A stretch of 64,000 nt of DNA, taken from positions 1 through 64,000 of the forward strand of contig JAGAYI010000041.1 of the NCBI GenBank assembly GCA_017940545.1, given 5' to 3'. A model generated the notes under the pieces. That model searched no databases. It had not been told where the DNA came from and was given only the letters and a program-made list of their open reading frames with translations. Made by a program: the position numbers and the translations under genes. This DNA is from Prevotella sp. (GTDB lineage Bacteria; Bacteroidota; Bacteroidia; Bacteroidales; Bacteroidaceae). Shown here piece by piece: positions 17,901 to 26,905 of this stretch (positions are counted from its first letter, which is position 1; every line of letters begins with the position of its first letter).

Positions 17901-18689
17901 TTAATAGTAGGTTATTTCGCGTTTCTCAATGCGATACACCTTGGTGCTTTCCATCGTCGGGTTGTCTGAGCTGTCGTCTATGCCTTCCTGCTGGTTCTCC
18001 CAGCATTCGCGCTCTAACCAGTTGCCCTTGTCGTCAAGGCGGGTGTAGCGGAAGAGGGTCTCATACTTGAAGAGGTCGGCAGTTGCCTGTCCGTCCATGG
18101 CTTGTGACGAAGGGTACAGGTTGTCGCCGTCAAAGGTATAGGTATATTCGAAGATTTCCTCCCAGCCCACGTAGTTGTAACTGGCTATGCGGCCCGCCGC
18201 ATCGTACGTAAACTCATAGTTATAGCCCTCCCAGTGGTTCTGGCTCTCGCGGTTTTCATAGCTGACGATGCGTTTCTTCGCGTCGCGTTTCATTTTCGAC
18301 ACCTTCGAGCGCCCTTCGATGAACTTTCCGTCCTTGTCATAGACGTAAGGATTGTCAAAGGCGTCGCGTGTCACCAGACCATTCTCGGCAAACGTCATCA
18401 CCTGGTCCTCAGAGCCTTCCAACAGACTGTCGCTCACCAGCTTGTCGCCCTTGGAGTGGGCAGCGTAATATTTGGTCACCACTTTCTTTACGTGACCTTT
18501 CAGTCCGAAGGCCGTCAGGTCGGTCTTGTCGTACAGTACTTCTTCTTCAGCTTTCAAGTTGTCAGTCACGCTGGTGGCAACAGCGTCCGTTTCGTTTACT
18601 TTGCTGGTCACTTCCTTCTTTTGTTTGTTGCAGGCCGATGTCGTCAGTAGCACGGTGGCAGCGGTCAGGAAAAAAAGATACTTTCTCAT
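17901..18689 (-). CDS. Hypothetical lipoprotein with YD-like repeats
   Basis: 262 residues. The signal peptide ends in lipobox TSAC (Cys about 20). The body has loose YD/RHS-like strands: GLVTRDAFDNPYVYDKDGKFIEG, YEFTYDAAGRIASYNYVGWEE, YTYTFDGDNLYPSS. This resembles small Bacteroidetes lipoproteins with RHS-type beta repeats. The function is unknown; an outer-membrane or periplasmic location is likely. It has its own promoter and lies upstream of alaS on the same strand, with the alaS promoter in between. Confidence 0.72.
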   Translation of the reverse strand: MRKYLFFLTAATVLLTTSACNKQKKEVTSKVNETDAVATSVTDNLKAEEEVLYDKTDLTAFGLKGHVKKVVTKYYAAHSKGDKLVSDSLLEGSEDQVMTFAENGLVTRDAFDNPYVYDKDGKFIEGRSKVSKMKRDAKKRIVSYENRESQNHWEGYNYEFTYDAAGRIASYNYVGWEEIFEYTYTFDGDNLYPSSQAMDGQATADLFKYETLFRYTRLDDKGNWLERECWENQQEGIDDSSDNPTMESTKVYRIEKREITYY

Positions 18690-18718
18690 GATTTGGAGTT
18701 TTATGGGTTATTGACGTG

Positions 18719-18749
18719 CAAATTTACCAATAATTTTTCATTTTTTCAA
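18719..18749 (-). promoter_or_regulatory. Promoter of YD-like lipoprotein
   Basis: Minus strand: TTG (18749-18747), 20 bp, TAAATTTG (18726-18719). A divergent TACCTTTG box at 18760-18767 on the plus strand serves the MerR gene, without a clear -33. Confidence 0.6.
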
Positions 18750-18799
18750 AAAAAAGCACTACCTTTGTCACCAAGTAGAAAAAAAACATATTGGCGGTT

Positions 18800-19150
18800 A
18801 TGGCACTGAATTTAAACAAGAACCTGAAGTTATATTATTCCATTCGTGAAGTTTCCGAGATGTTCGGGCTGAACGAGAGTACCTTGCGTTATTGGGAAAC
18901 AGAGTTCCCCTATCTGAAACCGAAGACGAGTGGCCCTGCGAAGGTACGCCAATATACGGAGAAAGATATTGAGCAGATTCGGTTGATTCACAACCTGGTC
19001 AAGGTTCGTGGCTTCAAATTAGCCGCGGCAAAGAAAATCATTGACAATAACCGTAATGGCGCCGACCGTACGGCCGACATGATAGAGCGCCTGACCAACA
19101 TCCGGGTGGAGTTGCAGGCGCTCAAGAGGGAACTGGACGGACTACAGTAA
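18800..19150 (+). CDS. MerR family transcriptional regulator
   Basis: 116 residues. The N-terminal winged-helix domain reads YYSIREVSEMFGLNESTLRYWETEFPYLKPKTSGPAKVRQYTEKDIEQI, then a short C-terminal coiled coil (MIERLTNIRVELQALKREL). The DNA-binding part is classic MerR, but there is no effector domain and no metal-binding Cys cluster. The start is ATG 18800; a TTG at 18791 is in frame but less likely. It is separated from the divergent lipoprotein gene by about 110 bp carrying both promoters. Confidence 0.88.
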   Translation: MALNLNKNLKLYYSIREVSEMFGLNESTLRYWETEFPYLKPKTSGPAKVRQYTEKDIEQIRLIHNLVKVRGFKLAAAKKIIDNNRNGADRTADMIERLTNIRVELQALKRELDGLQ

Positions 19151-19301
19151 ACAGAGTCAACGGTCTTCTTCTTCGATTTCGTCATCCCATTTAAAGTTTT
19201 CCTCGCTCTCTATACTAACCGTCAGTATGTGCATGGTTTGCAGTTGTATGGATATGAGGCAATCCTGCTTTTAAGTATTTTCTTTTCCTGCTCTTCTTTC
19301 C

Positions 19302-20378
19302 TCATGGAACAGGACTGGGGGCGGCTGCGGGCTGCCACGTGCTGCTGAGGCTGAAAACGCGCTGCAGCGTCACCTGCCCGGCTTCTTTTTTGCTGAGCTG
19401 TCGGCTCCAGGCGACGCGCTGCGTGGTAGCGGCTCCTTCGCCGTGGTTGTTGTACTCCATGTAGCGGGCGGTCTTCTCGCGTTCGGGCAGCCAGTGGTGC
19501 CAGCCTTCGGGGCGTATCTCACGGCACAGGTCGCAGTTCATAAAGAGGGTGTAGCCATAGTCACGCCACGGACGGCCGAGATAGACTTTGGTCACGCCGG
19601 GGGCGGCGCTGATGCGGCAGTTGTTGAAGACGTAACCGAAGGGCTGGTCTCGGGGCGTGGAGGCTGCGGTGATGTAGGAGTCCTGCTTGCAGTAGATGTG
19701 ACACTGGTCAAACCATGCGGTGGCGGCACCGAAGATGAAGTCGGTGGTGCCCTCAATGTAGCAGTCCTTGAAATAGATGCGTGTGCCTGCCGTGCAGGTA
19801 TATACGGTGTCCTGATGGCCAAGGAAACGGCAGTTGATGAACTGCAGGCGGTCGCCGGTGGTGTGCAGGGCTACTGCCTGTCCCAGTTTGGCGGCATTGT
19901 TCTCAATGGTGATGTTCCTGACGGTGATGTCGCTGCCGGCCACGCGCAGGGTGAAGGTGCGGAAAGTGCTGAGCTTCGGGCGGTTGTCCATGGCGAGCAA
20001 CTGCCGGCTCATTTCCGTGGGCCATAGTGTGGCATCCATGGGAATGTTGGCGTGGTCGTCGTAGGTGATGATGGTTGCGTCGCGGTCTTCTCCGCACAGC
20101 TCAATATGCGTGAGCCACTCGGGTACGATGAGCTTCTCCTTGTAGGTGCCTCGCTTGATGTAGATGACTTTATGGTAGTCCATGAAGGCACGGCACACTT
20201 CGAGGGCTTCTCCGATGGTGCGGAACTGTCCAGTCCCATCGCGTGCCACGACGATGGTGTCGGGGTTGTCGAATGGGTTGGCTGCAACGGCGGTTAATGG
20301 TAAGAAGGTAAAAAGGTAAAGGGGTAAAACCTTTTTCACCACACCCATTACCAAGTTCTTTTTATTCTTCATATTCAT
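19302..20378 (-). CDS. Pectinesterase (CE8 family)
   Basis: 358 residues, secreted. The signal peptide core is LPLYLFTFLPLTAVAA, encoded by an octamer-like repeat. The single right-handed beta-helix domain carries CE8 motifs: VIYIKRGTYKEKL, QAVALHTTGDRLQFINCRFLGHQDTVYT (catalytic Gln and Asp), YIEGTTDFIFGAATAWFDQC (second catalytic Asp) and YLGRPWRDYGYTLFMNC (Arg/Trp). It would remove methyl esters from pectin. No pectate lyase or SusCD pair is in the window. It sits downstream of relA/spoT on the same strand with a 136-bp gap. Confidence 0.92.
   Translation of the reverse strand: MNMKNKKNLVMGVVKKVLPLYLFTFLPLTAVAANPFDNPDTIVVARDGTGQFRTIGEALEVCRAFMDYHKVIYIKRGTYKEKLIVPEWLTHIELCGEDRDATIITYDDHANIPMDATLWPTEMSRQLLAMDNRPKLSTFRTFTLRVAGSDITVRNITIENNAAKLGQAVALHTTGDRLQFINCRFLGHQDTVYTCTAGTRIYFKDCYIEGTTDFIFGAATAWFDQCHIYCKQDSYITAASTPRDQPFGYVFNNCRISAAPGVTKVYLGRPWRDYGYTLFMNCDLCREIRPEGWHHWLPEREKTARYMEYNNHGEGAATTQRVAWSRQLSKKEAGQVTLQRVFSLSSTWQPAAAPSPVP
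20295..20330. repeat. Octamer repeat encoding signal-peptide core (pectinesterase)
   Basis: Degenerate (GGTAAAAA)n in plus-strand view; on the coding strand it reads as LPLYLFTFLPL. The same unit occurs in two other genes at 24143-24176 and 24960-24993. Confidence 0.75.
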
Positions 20379-20514
20379 TTAAGCCCCCTAAATTAGGGGA
20401 ATGGGGGTCTGAGCGACCGCCCTTTTTTATTTGTTAATACTCTTGTTATTTAATCACTATATTCCTTCTATACTTAGCCTGTTCATATCCCATCCCCCAG
20501 ACTCGGGGGCAGGT
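20379..20514. other. Intergenic spacer before pectinesterase
   Basis: Contains a CCCC-TAAATTA-GGGG hairpin near 20390-20404 and further G/C runs. No convincing promoter is seen; the pectinesterase may be read from the relA/spoT operon. Confidence 0.4.
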
Positions 20515-22776
20515 TCACATAATCTGGTTCACGGTTTGTACTCCGTCAATTTTCTTGAGATTGTTGATGATGCGTCTGGCATCCTCGCGGTCGTGAACGC
20601 GCAGCTCTATGGTGCCGTCGAACATTCCGTCGTTGCCCTCGATGGTGAGTCGGTGAATGTTTACATTCATCTGCGAGGTGATGACTTGTGATACGTCAAC
20701 GAGTATGCCCATGCGGTCAATGCCTTGCAGACGGATGGTGGCATCGAAGAAGTGTGTCTTGTGCATCTTCCACTTGGCATCAAGGATGCGGTTGCCGTAG
20801 CTTGTCTTCAGCTTGTCGGCAATGGGGCATGCCCGTTTGTGTATTTCTATGCGGTTCTTGTTGTCTATGAATCCCAGGATGTCGTCGCCGGGTATGGGGT
20901 GACAGCAGTTGGGGAACTGATATTGCCTGATGTTCTCGTCGGTGATATAGATGGGTTTCTTGCGGTTGAACTTCTCGGGCACGACGAAGAGTTGCGGCTG
21001 TGTTTCTTTTTCTTTTTCTTTGCCGGAGCCTATGAATGGCACGTAGCGACGCCAGCCGCTCTTGCTGCTCTTGTGCTTGCCGTTCAGTTCGTCAATGTCT
21101 TCATTGCCGAGTATGATGGTCTTGTCGGCTACTGCCTGCAAGAGGTTCTCGCGTTTCTTCAGGTCGTGGAAGGTGGCTAACTGGTCTGCTACGTTTGTAG
21201 AGTATTCCATTTCGTGCTTCTTGAGGAACTCGGTAAGCAGTTCCTCGCCTTTCTTCTGGCTTTCACGGCTCTTGCGCCGCAGGATGGCCTGAATCTTTGC
21301 TTTTGCCTTTGCGGTGCTGACAAAGTTAATCCACGTGGGCTGTATGTGTTGCGATTTGGAGGTGAGAATTTCTACCTGGTCGCCACTTTGCAGTTTATGG
21401 CTGAGCGGCACCAACTTATGGTTTACCTTTGCACCGATGCAGTGTGATCCTAAGAAGGTGTGTATGCTGAATGCGAAGTCGAGGGCTGTGCATCCGGCAG
21501 GCATCGTCTTGATTTCACCTTTGGGCGTAAAGACGAATATCTCGCTGGCAAAGAGGTTGAGCTTGATGGCATCGAGGAAGTCCATGGCATCAGGCTGTGG
21601 GTCGTCCAGAATCTCCTTGATGGTGCGCAGCCAGTCGTTCAGTTCGTTTTCGTCCTCAGCATATTCTTCTTCGACACCGTCCTTGTACTTCCAGTGTGCT
21701 GCAAATCCCTGCTCGGCTACCTCGTCCATGCGGTCAGAGCGTATCTGCACTTCAATCCATCGGCCCTGTTTTGACATGAGTGTGACGTGTAGTGCCTGAT
21801 AGCCGTTGGCCTTGGGGTGGTTGAGCCAGTCGCGCAGCCGGTCGGGGTGGCTTTTGTAAATCTTGGAGATGGCTACGTAGATGTTGAAACACTCGTTCAC
21901 CTCTTCTTCCCGTCGTTCAGGAGTAAAGATGATGCGCACGGCCAGGATGTCGAACACTTCCTCGAAGGGAATGTGCTTGTTCTGCATCTTGTTCCAGATG
22001 GAGTAGGGGCTCTTTACGCGCTCCTTAATCTTGTACTTGATGCCCATCTTGTTGAGCGATTCTTCGATGGGGGTGGTGAACTGGTCGAACAGCTCGTGTC
22101 GTGAGGCTTCGGTAGATGCTAATTTACTCTTGATGGTCTGATATTCTTCAGGGTGTTCGTAGCTGAAACTGAGATTCTCCAGCTCGCCCTTGATCTTGTA
22201 AAGTCCCAGTCGGTTGGCTAACGGTGCGTAGATGTAAAGAGTTTCGCCCGCTATTTTGTATTGCTTGTTGGCTGGTTGGCTCTGCAGGGTACGCATATTG
22301 TGGAGTCGGTCGCAGATCTTGATGAGTATGACGCGTATGTCGTCACTCATGGTCAGCAGCAATTTCTTGAAGTTTTCGGCTTGTGCTGAAGCCTGTTCTC
22401 CGAAGATGCCGCCACTGATTTTTGTCAGTCCGTCAACAATCTGTGCTATCTTGCTGCCGAAGATGTTTTCAATGTCCTCGACGGTATAGTCGGTATCTTC
22501 CACCACGTCGTGCAGTAGTGCCGAGCAGATGCTGGTGGAGCCCAGCCCGACCTCTTCACAGGCTATCTGGGCCACGGCAATGGGGTGCATGATGTATGGC
22601 TCTCCCGACAGTCGCCTGACGCCTTTGTGTGCCTGCTTGGCAAAGTTGAAGGCCTTGGTGATGATATCGACTTTCTTACGATGGCGCGAAGCGAGATAAC
22701 TGTCCAACAGGTGTTGGAAAGCGTCGTTAATCAGTTTCTCATCAGCTAATTCCTGTTTTTTCAGTTCTTCGTCCAT
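20515..22776 (-). CDS. Bifunctional (p)ppGpp synthetase/hydrolase (RelA/SpoT)
   Basis: 753 residues, long-form Rsh. The HD hydrolase domain (about 45-145) has HPIAVAQIACEEVG and LLHDVVEDTDY. The synthetase domain (about 240-350) has RVKSPYSIWNKM and DILAVRIIF, with NGYQALHVTL. A TGS domain (about 405-465; VFTPKGEIKTMPAGCTALDFAFSIH) and a C-terminal ACT domain (about 670-753) follow. HD residues and synthetase motifs are intact, which suggests a bifunctional enzyme. It is the fifth gene of the parA-parB-DUF5683-transglycosylase-rsh series conserved in Bacteroidetes. Confidence 0.93.
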   Translation of the reverse strand: MDEELKKQELADEKLINDAFQHLLDSYLASRHRKKVDIITKAFNFAKQAHKGVRRLSGEPYIMHPIAVAQIACEEVGLGSTSICSALLHDVVEDTDYTVEDIENIFGSKIAQIVDGLTKISGGIFGEQASAQAENFKKLLLTMSDDIRVILIKICDRLHNMRTLQSQPANKQYKIAGETLYIYAPLANRLGLYKIKGELENLSFSYEHPEEYQTIKSKLASTEASRHELFDQFTTPIEESLNKMGIKYKIKERVKSPYSIWNKMQNKHIPFEEVFDILAVRIIFTPERREEEVNECFNIYVAISKIYKSHPDRLRDWLNHPKANGYQALHVTLMSKQGRWIEVQIRSDRMDEVAEQGFAAHWKYKDGVEEEYAEDENELNDWLRTIKEILDDPQPDAMDFLDAIKLNLFASEIFVFTPKGEIKTMPAGCTALDFAFSIHTFLGSHCIGAKVNHKLVPLSHKLQSGDQVEILTSKSQHIQPTWINFVSTAKAKAKIQAILRRKSRESQKKGEELLTEFLKKHEMEYSTNVADQLATFHDLKKRENLLQAVADKTIILGNEDIDELNGKHKSSKSGWRRYVPFIGSGKEKEKETQPQLFVVPEKFNRKKPIYITDENIRQYQFPNCCHPIPGDDILGFIDNKNRIEIHKRACPIADKLKTSYGNRILDAKWKMHKTHFFDATIRLQGIDRMGILVDVSQVITSQMNVNIHRLTIEGNDGMFDGTIELRVHDREDARRIINNLKKIDGVQTVNQIM

Positions 22777-22803
22777 CTTGTTGTCTCCTGTTTTTATAGT
22801 CTG

Positions 22804-24225
22804 TTATCTCCTGCGGCGTCCGCCTCTCTTCTTGCCGCCACCGGCATTCCGTTTGCCACGCTTACTTTTCTTGACGGTTCCGCCGTGTCTGCCCTTCTTC
22901 TTGCTGACGGAAGCCGCTCCGCGCTTGCCTCGTTTCTTGCTGCTGACGGCGTGGCGATTGCGCTTGTACTTCTTTCCGTGTTTGCTATAGCGGGCATGGC
23001 GCCCGTGACGTATCTTCTTATGATGCGTGAAGGTGGGCACGTCGTCGTTGATTTCCACCACGGCACGTCGTGTCAGCAACTCGTCGGCCCTATAGCGATA
23101 GACGGAATCTTCCATCTCTAAGAACTTGGTGACGTCAGCTTGGCTCATGCGGATGGCCGATGGTTCGTTGGCACCGGGCACAATGTCGCGGCGGTAGGAG
23201 GGGTTCAGCGTGCGCAGTTCTTCAATATCGATGCCGCAAACGGCGGCAATTTGCTGCAGGTGCAGGTTCTTGTGAACCATGACGGTGTCTGTCCGCTCGG
23301 GCAGTCGTGAGCGCATGGGGCAGATGTTGTGGTCACAATAATAGTTCATGATGTAATTGGCAGCAATGAAGGCCGGCACGTAGCCGCGTGTCTCTGCTGG
23401 CAGATAGGGGTAGATTTCCCAGTAGTCGCGCTTGCCGCCCGACCGTGCTATGGCCTTGTTGATGTTGCCGGGACCGCAGTTGTAGGCTGCTATCACCAGG
23501 TTCCAGTCACCATATACCTTATACAGGTCGCTCAGCAGGTTGGCAGCTGCATACGAGGCCTTGATGGGGTCTCGGCGCTCATCGACGAGCGAGTTGATTT
23601 TCAGCCCATATTGCTTGCCGGTGCTCAGCATGAACTGCCACAGACCCGTCGCCCCGACACGTGAGACGGCCCGTGGGTTGAGTGCAGACTCAATGATGGG
23701 CAGGTATTTCAGTTCTAACGGGACGTCGTATGTCTCAAGGGCTTCCTCGAAGATGGGCATGTAGAAATTGCTGGCTCCCAGCATGTAGCTGACTGACTTG
23801 CGCAGCCGACCGCTGTAGCGCTCAATGCAGCTTTTCACCACGTCGTTGTACGACATTTCCATGATGTAGGGCAGCCGGCTCAGGCGGTCAATGTATTCCT
23901 CATCGGTGAAAATGGGGTTTTCATCTTTCATGCGGCAGCCATTGTCCTCCTCCAGATAGTTCTTTGACATATAGAGATTGAGCAGACTGTCAAGGTCGTA
24001 GGTCATAGCCTCGGGAAACTCAATGACTTCCTCGTCACCGTTTTCGTCGGTGACAACGATTTCGTCTTCATCATCCCCAATTTCGTCGTCTTCTTCTTCA
24101 ATGACTTGTTCGTTGCTAATGACAACCTGTGCGTTAGCATTTAAAGGTAAAAAGGTAAAAAGGTAAAAAGGTAAAAGAACCCCTACCAACCTATGTACAT
24201 GTTTCAAATATGATAATTGTCTCAT
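22804..24225 (-). CDS. Lytic transglycosylase (MltD-like) with basic tail
   Basis: 473 residues. The signal peptide core LPFYLFTFLPLNANA is octamer-encoded. An acidic stretch follows (EEEDDEIGDDEDE). The SLT domain (about 150-300) has the catalytic Glu in LPIIESALNPRAVSRVGATGLWQFM, and AAYNCGPGNINKAI. A degenerate LysM-like segment follows (LHLQQIAAVCGIDIEELRTLNP). The last 80 residues are almost pure Lys/Arg/Gly/His/Ser (for example KKRGKRGAASVSKKKGRH). It cleaves peptidoglycan glycan strands in the periplasm. The acidic head and basic tail are unusual; the tail could bind wall polymers or nucleic acid. Confidence 0.88.
   Translation of the reverse strand: MRQLSYLKHVHRLVGVLLPFYLFTFLPLNANAQVVISNEQVIEEEDDEIGDDEDEIVVTDENGDEEVIEFPEAMTYDLDSLLNLYMSKNYLEEDNGCRMKDENPIFTDEEYIDRLSRLPYIMEMSYNDVVKSCIERYSGRLRKSVSYMLGASNFYMPIFEEALETYDVPLELKYLPIIESALNPRAVSRVGATGLWQFMLSTGKQYGLKINSLVDERRDPIKASYAAANLLSDLYKVYGDWNLVIAAYNCGPGNINKAIARSGGKRDYWEIYPYLPAETRGYVPAFIAANYIMNYYCDHNICPMRSRLPERTDTVMVHKNLHLQQIAAVCGIDIEELRTLNPSYRRDIVPGANEPSAIRMSQADVTKFLEMEDSVYRYRADELLTRRAVVEINDDVPTFTHHKKIRHGRHARYSKHGKKYKRNRHAVSSKKRGKRGAASVSKKKGRHGGTVKKSKRGKRNAGGGKKRGGRRRR
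24143..24176. repeat. Octamer repeat encoding signal-peptide core (transglycosylase)
   Basis: Four near-perfect AAAAGGTA units in tandem. On the coding strand, (TTTTTACC)n is read through all three frames as L-P-F-Y-L-F-T-F-L-P-L. A related AACTTTTT octamer repeat is present just outside the gene at about 24247-24270. Confidence 0.85.
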
Positions 24226-24274
24226 TGTGCTTAAATATTTTTTTCTTTTAACTTTTTAACTTTTTAACCTTTCA

Positions 24275-25036
24275 TCAGAAGTTCAAGCTGCAGTTCACTC
24301 CGAAGGATGACGAATTCAGCGGGTTGGCTGATGAATTGTTGTTGATGACGGCAGGCGCTACCCTCAGGCTGAGGTCTTTTGAAATGTCGAACTGCGAGAG
24401 CTCAGCATCTACATAGGCATCAATGACAGAGAGAGCATAGACACCCACCAGTACGAAAAAGCTCAGGTCGCGCCAGCGGCGGTATTTGTCCTTACGGTTT
24501 CTGAAGATTTCTTCATACTGCTTACGCTGTTCGTTGTCGTTAGGGTCAATCCTGGCTCCCAGGTGCAGAAACTTGTTATAGCTTTCCGTGCCAGGGTCAT
24601 TGTCCATAATGTCCAGATAAGCCTGTGAATAGTCTTTGTACATCGAGTTGTTCCACGTCATGGCATAGATGCAACCGACAAAACCGCCATAAATAATGGG
24701 CAGTTTCCAGTACTTGCGGTTGTAAATCTGTCCGGCACCCGGCAGTACCAGTGCCAGCCAGAGGGCCTTCTGTGGCTTGGGTTTCCATGTGGACCAGTCA
24801 CGTTTCACCTTCATGTGCACCGTGTCGTTGGCAACCACAGCAGGCAGTTCGTCAGGCATGGTCAGCGTGTCAGCAGCAGCAATCATGGAATCTACTCTTG
24901 CCTCCAGTATGGCAATGCTGTCTGGAGGAGCGGGTTTCAAGCCTTGCGCCTCTATGTTTAAAGGTAAAAGGGTGAAAAGGTAAAAAGGTAAAACCTTTAC
25001 CAAACCTTTTATTGCTTTGCTCATGAGGTTCTTCAT
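24275..25036 (-). CDS. DUF5683 domain-containing protein
   Basis: 253 residues. The octamer-encoded signal segment VLPFYLFTLLPLNIEAQG is followed by a linker and the DUF5683 domain (about 90-210): KALWLALVLPGAGQIYNRKYWKLPIIYGGFVGCIYAMTW and a C-terminal membrane-like stretch FFVLVGVYALSVIDAYVDA. The family is restricted to Bacteroidetes, sits between parB and a lytic transglycosylase, and is probably an inner or outer membrane cell-envelope factor. Function unproven. Confidence 0.82.
   Translation of the reverse strand: MKNLMSKAIKGLVKVLPFYLFTLLPLNIEAQGLKPAPPDSIAILEARVDSMIAAADTLTMPDELPAVVANDTVHMKVKRDWSTWKPKPQKALWLALVLPGAGQIYNRKYWKLPIIYGGFVGCIYAMTWNNSMYKDYSQAYLDIMDNDPGTESYNKFLHLGARIDPNDNEQRKQYEEIFRNRKDKYRRWRDLSFFVLVGVYALSVIDAYVDAELSQFDISKDLSLRVAPAVINNNSSANPLNSSSFGVNCSLNF
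24960..24993. repeat. Octamer repeat encoding signal-peptide core (DUF5683)
   Basis: Third instance of the GGTAAAAA-type octamer, slightly degenerate (GGTAAAAG, GGTGAAAA, GGTAAAAA), encoding LPFYLFTLLPLN. Confidence 0.8.
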
Positions 25037-25075
25037 TTTTGCTTTTGCTTTTTTCCTTTTTCTTTTTTGCCTTTT

Positions 25076-26008
25076 CTACTTTTCTCCGTTCACGCTGTCC
25101 AGTGCGTTCATAATGCGTTCCAACTGTTCTTCGTTGTCGAAGGCAATGCTGATTTTCCCCTTTCCCTTTGGCGAGCAGGTCATTTGCACCTTGGTGTGGA
25201 AGAAGTTTGCCAGTCGGTCGCGCAGTTCGCCAAATTCCTCTGGCAGTTTGGACTGGGACGTAAGCTTGCCTTTCGACACCTTGACTTCCTCGCCTCCTTT
25301 TAGCATCTGGGCTATTTCTTCCACGCGCCGAACGGAGTACCCTTGCTTCTGGACCTCCTTGAACAGTTTTATTTGCTGTGACGGACTCTCTACAGAGAGC
25401 AGTGCACGGGCATGTCCCATGTCAATCTCCTTGTTCTTGAGTGCCATTTGCACTTGGGCAGGCAGTTTCAGCAGTCGCATGTAGTTGGTTACTGCGGTAC
25501 GGCTTTTACCCACACGCTCTGATATCTTGGCCTGTGTCATGCCTGTGGTCTCTGCCAGATGCTGGTAGGCCAGTGCTATCTCGATGGCATTGAGGTCTTC
25601 ACGCTGTATGTTTTCCACCAAGGCCATTTCCATTGCACTTTCGTCCTCCACAGTCACGATGTAGGCGGGAATCTTGGTCAGTCCGGCCAGTTGCGAGGCA
25701 CGCCAGCGGCGCTCTCCTGCAATAATCTGGTATTGCCCGTTTTCCATTTGCCTGAGGGTGATGGGTTGAATGATGCCCAGCTCCCTGATGCTGCTGGCCA
25801 GTTCCTGCAGTGCTTCTTGGTCGAACTCGCGGCGGGGCTGGTTGGGGTTAGGTGCTATCTGGCTGATTTCCACCTCGCTGAGGTTTGACGAGCCCTGCGT
25901 GTGCACCTCACTACCCGTATCGATGAGTGCGTCAAGCCCACGTCCGCTGCCAATGTCGTCCAGTCCGCGGCCCAGCGCGGTCTTTGCATATTTCTTTTTT
26001 ACTGCCAT
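25076..26008 (-). CDS. parB: Chromosome partitioning protein ParB
   Basis: 310 residues. The N-terminus has TALGRGLDDIGSGRGLDALID, in which the usual GRGLD box is duplicated. The ParB/Srx CTPase domain has IAPNPNQPRREFD, IRELGIIQPITLR and GERRWRASQLAG; ENIQREDLNAIEIALAYQHL leads to the HTH (TQAKISERVGKSRTAVTNYMRLLKLP). Start ATG 26008 (MAVKKKYAK) is favoured over 26023 by similarity to the family. It binds parS and loads onto DNA for segregation with ParA. No perfect parS palindrome was seen in the window. Confidence 0.93.
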   Translation of the reverse strand: MAVKKKYAKTALGRGLDDIGSGRGLDALIDTGSEVHTQGSSNLSEVEISQIAPNPNQPRREFDQEALQELASSIRELGIIQPITLRQMENGQYQIIAGERRWRASQLAGLTKIPAYIVTVEDESAMEMALVENIQREDLNAIEIALAYQHLAETTGMTQAKISERVGKSRTAVTNYMRLLKLPAQVQMALKNKEIDMGHARALLSVESPSQQIKLFKEVQKQGYSVRRVEEIAQMLKGGEEVKVSKGKLTSQSKLPEEFGELRDRLANFFHTKVQMTCSPKGKGKISIAFDNEEQLERIMNALDSVNGEK

Positions 26009-26031
26009 ATTTTCATGAACCACTATAACCT

Positions 26032-26793
26032 TTAGTTCTTATTAATAATCTCCTTGGCCAGTGCCAAATGGTTTTTGGAGCCGGTAGAGTCTGCATCGTA
26101 TAGAATGACGGGCAGGCCGTGCGACGGGCTCTCGGAGAGTTTCACATTGCGCTGAATGACTGTTTTGAACACCAGTTCCTGGAAGTGGCGCTTTACCTCG
26201 TCGTAAATCTGGTTGGCCAGACGCAGGCGCGAGTCGTACATCGTGAGCAGGAAACCCTCAATTTCCAGTTTCGGGTTCAGCTTTTGCTTGATGATGCGGA
26301 TGGTGTTGAGCAACTTGGAGATACCTTCCAATGCAAAATATTCACATTGCACGGGGATGATGACCGAGTCTGCAGCCGTCAGCGAGTTGACGGTTATCAG
26401 TCCGAGCGAAGGTGAACAGTCAATCAGTATGTAGTCGTATTCATCGCGGATAGGGGCCAGCAACTGGCTGACCATCTTCTCGCGGTTTTCGAGGTTAAGC
26501 ATTTCTATCTCAGCACCCACCAGGTCAATGTGGCTTGGAATGATGTCGAGTCCTTCAATGTCAGTCGTGTAAATGGCATCACGTACGTCTGCCTTGTCAA
26601 TGATACATTCATAGAGTGAGCAATCTACCTCTTGGATATCTACGCCCAGTCCACTTGAGGCGTTGGCCTGTGGGTCTGCATCTACCACCAGTACGCTCTT
26701 CTCCAGTGTAGCCAACGAGGCTGCTAAGTTGATGGTTGTAGTGGTTTTGCCTACGCCTCCTTTTTGGTTTGCTAATGCTATAATTTTACCCAT
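26032..26793 (-). CDS. parA: Chromosome partitioning ATPase ParA
   Basis: 253 residues of the Soj/ParA family. Deviant Walker A NQKGGVGKTTT at 9-19, DADPQANASSGLG, Walker B YILIDCSPSLGLIT and IPVQCEYFALEGI. Short form without an N-terminal HTH, as in chromosomal ParA. First gene of the segregation/envelope operon. Upstream, TAACTTTG on the minus strand (26830-26823) is a likely -7 box, though no TTG lies at the proper distance. Confidence 0.95.
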   Translation of the reverse strand: MGKIIALANQKGGVGKTTTTINLAASLATLEKSVLVVDADPQANASSGLGVDIQEVDCSLYECIIDKADVRDAIYTTDIEGLDIIPSHIDLVGAEIEMLNLENREKMVSQLLAPIRDEYDYILIDCSPSLGLITVNSLTAADSVIIPVQCEYFALEGISKLLNTIRIIKQKLNPKLEIEGFLLTMYDSRLRLANQIYDEVKRHFQELVFKTVIQRNVKLSESPSHGLPVILYDADSTGSKNHLALAKEIINKN

Positions 26794-26905
26794 TTTTTCT
26801 TTCTAATCAAAGATATAGGGTGCAAAGTTACTAAATAATTCATAATTCGTAATTCATAATTCATATTTTTTTGTACTTTTGCACCAAATTAAACGATATT
26901 TATTG

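Noticed and set aside
19302..20378. Polysaccharide utilisation locus around the pectinesterase
   Set aside because: No SusC/SusD pair or sensor is present; neighbours are the segregation/stringent-response operon.
24648..24663. parS-like site (GTTCCACGT) within the DUF5683 gene
   Set aside because: Only one half matches; the other half is not complementary, so it is not a ParB palindrome.
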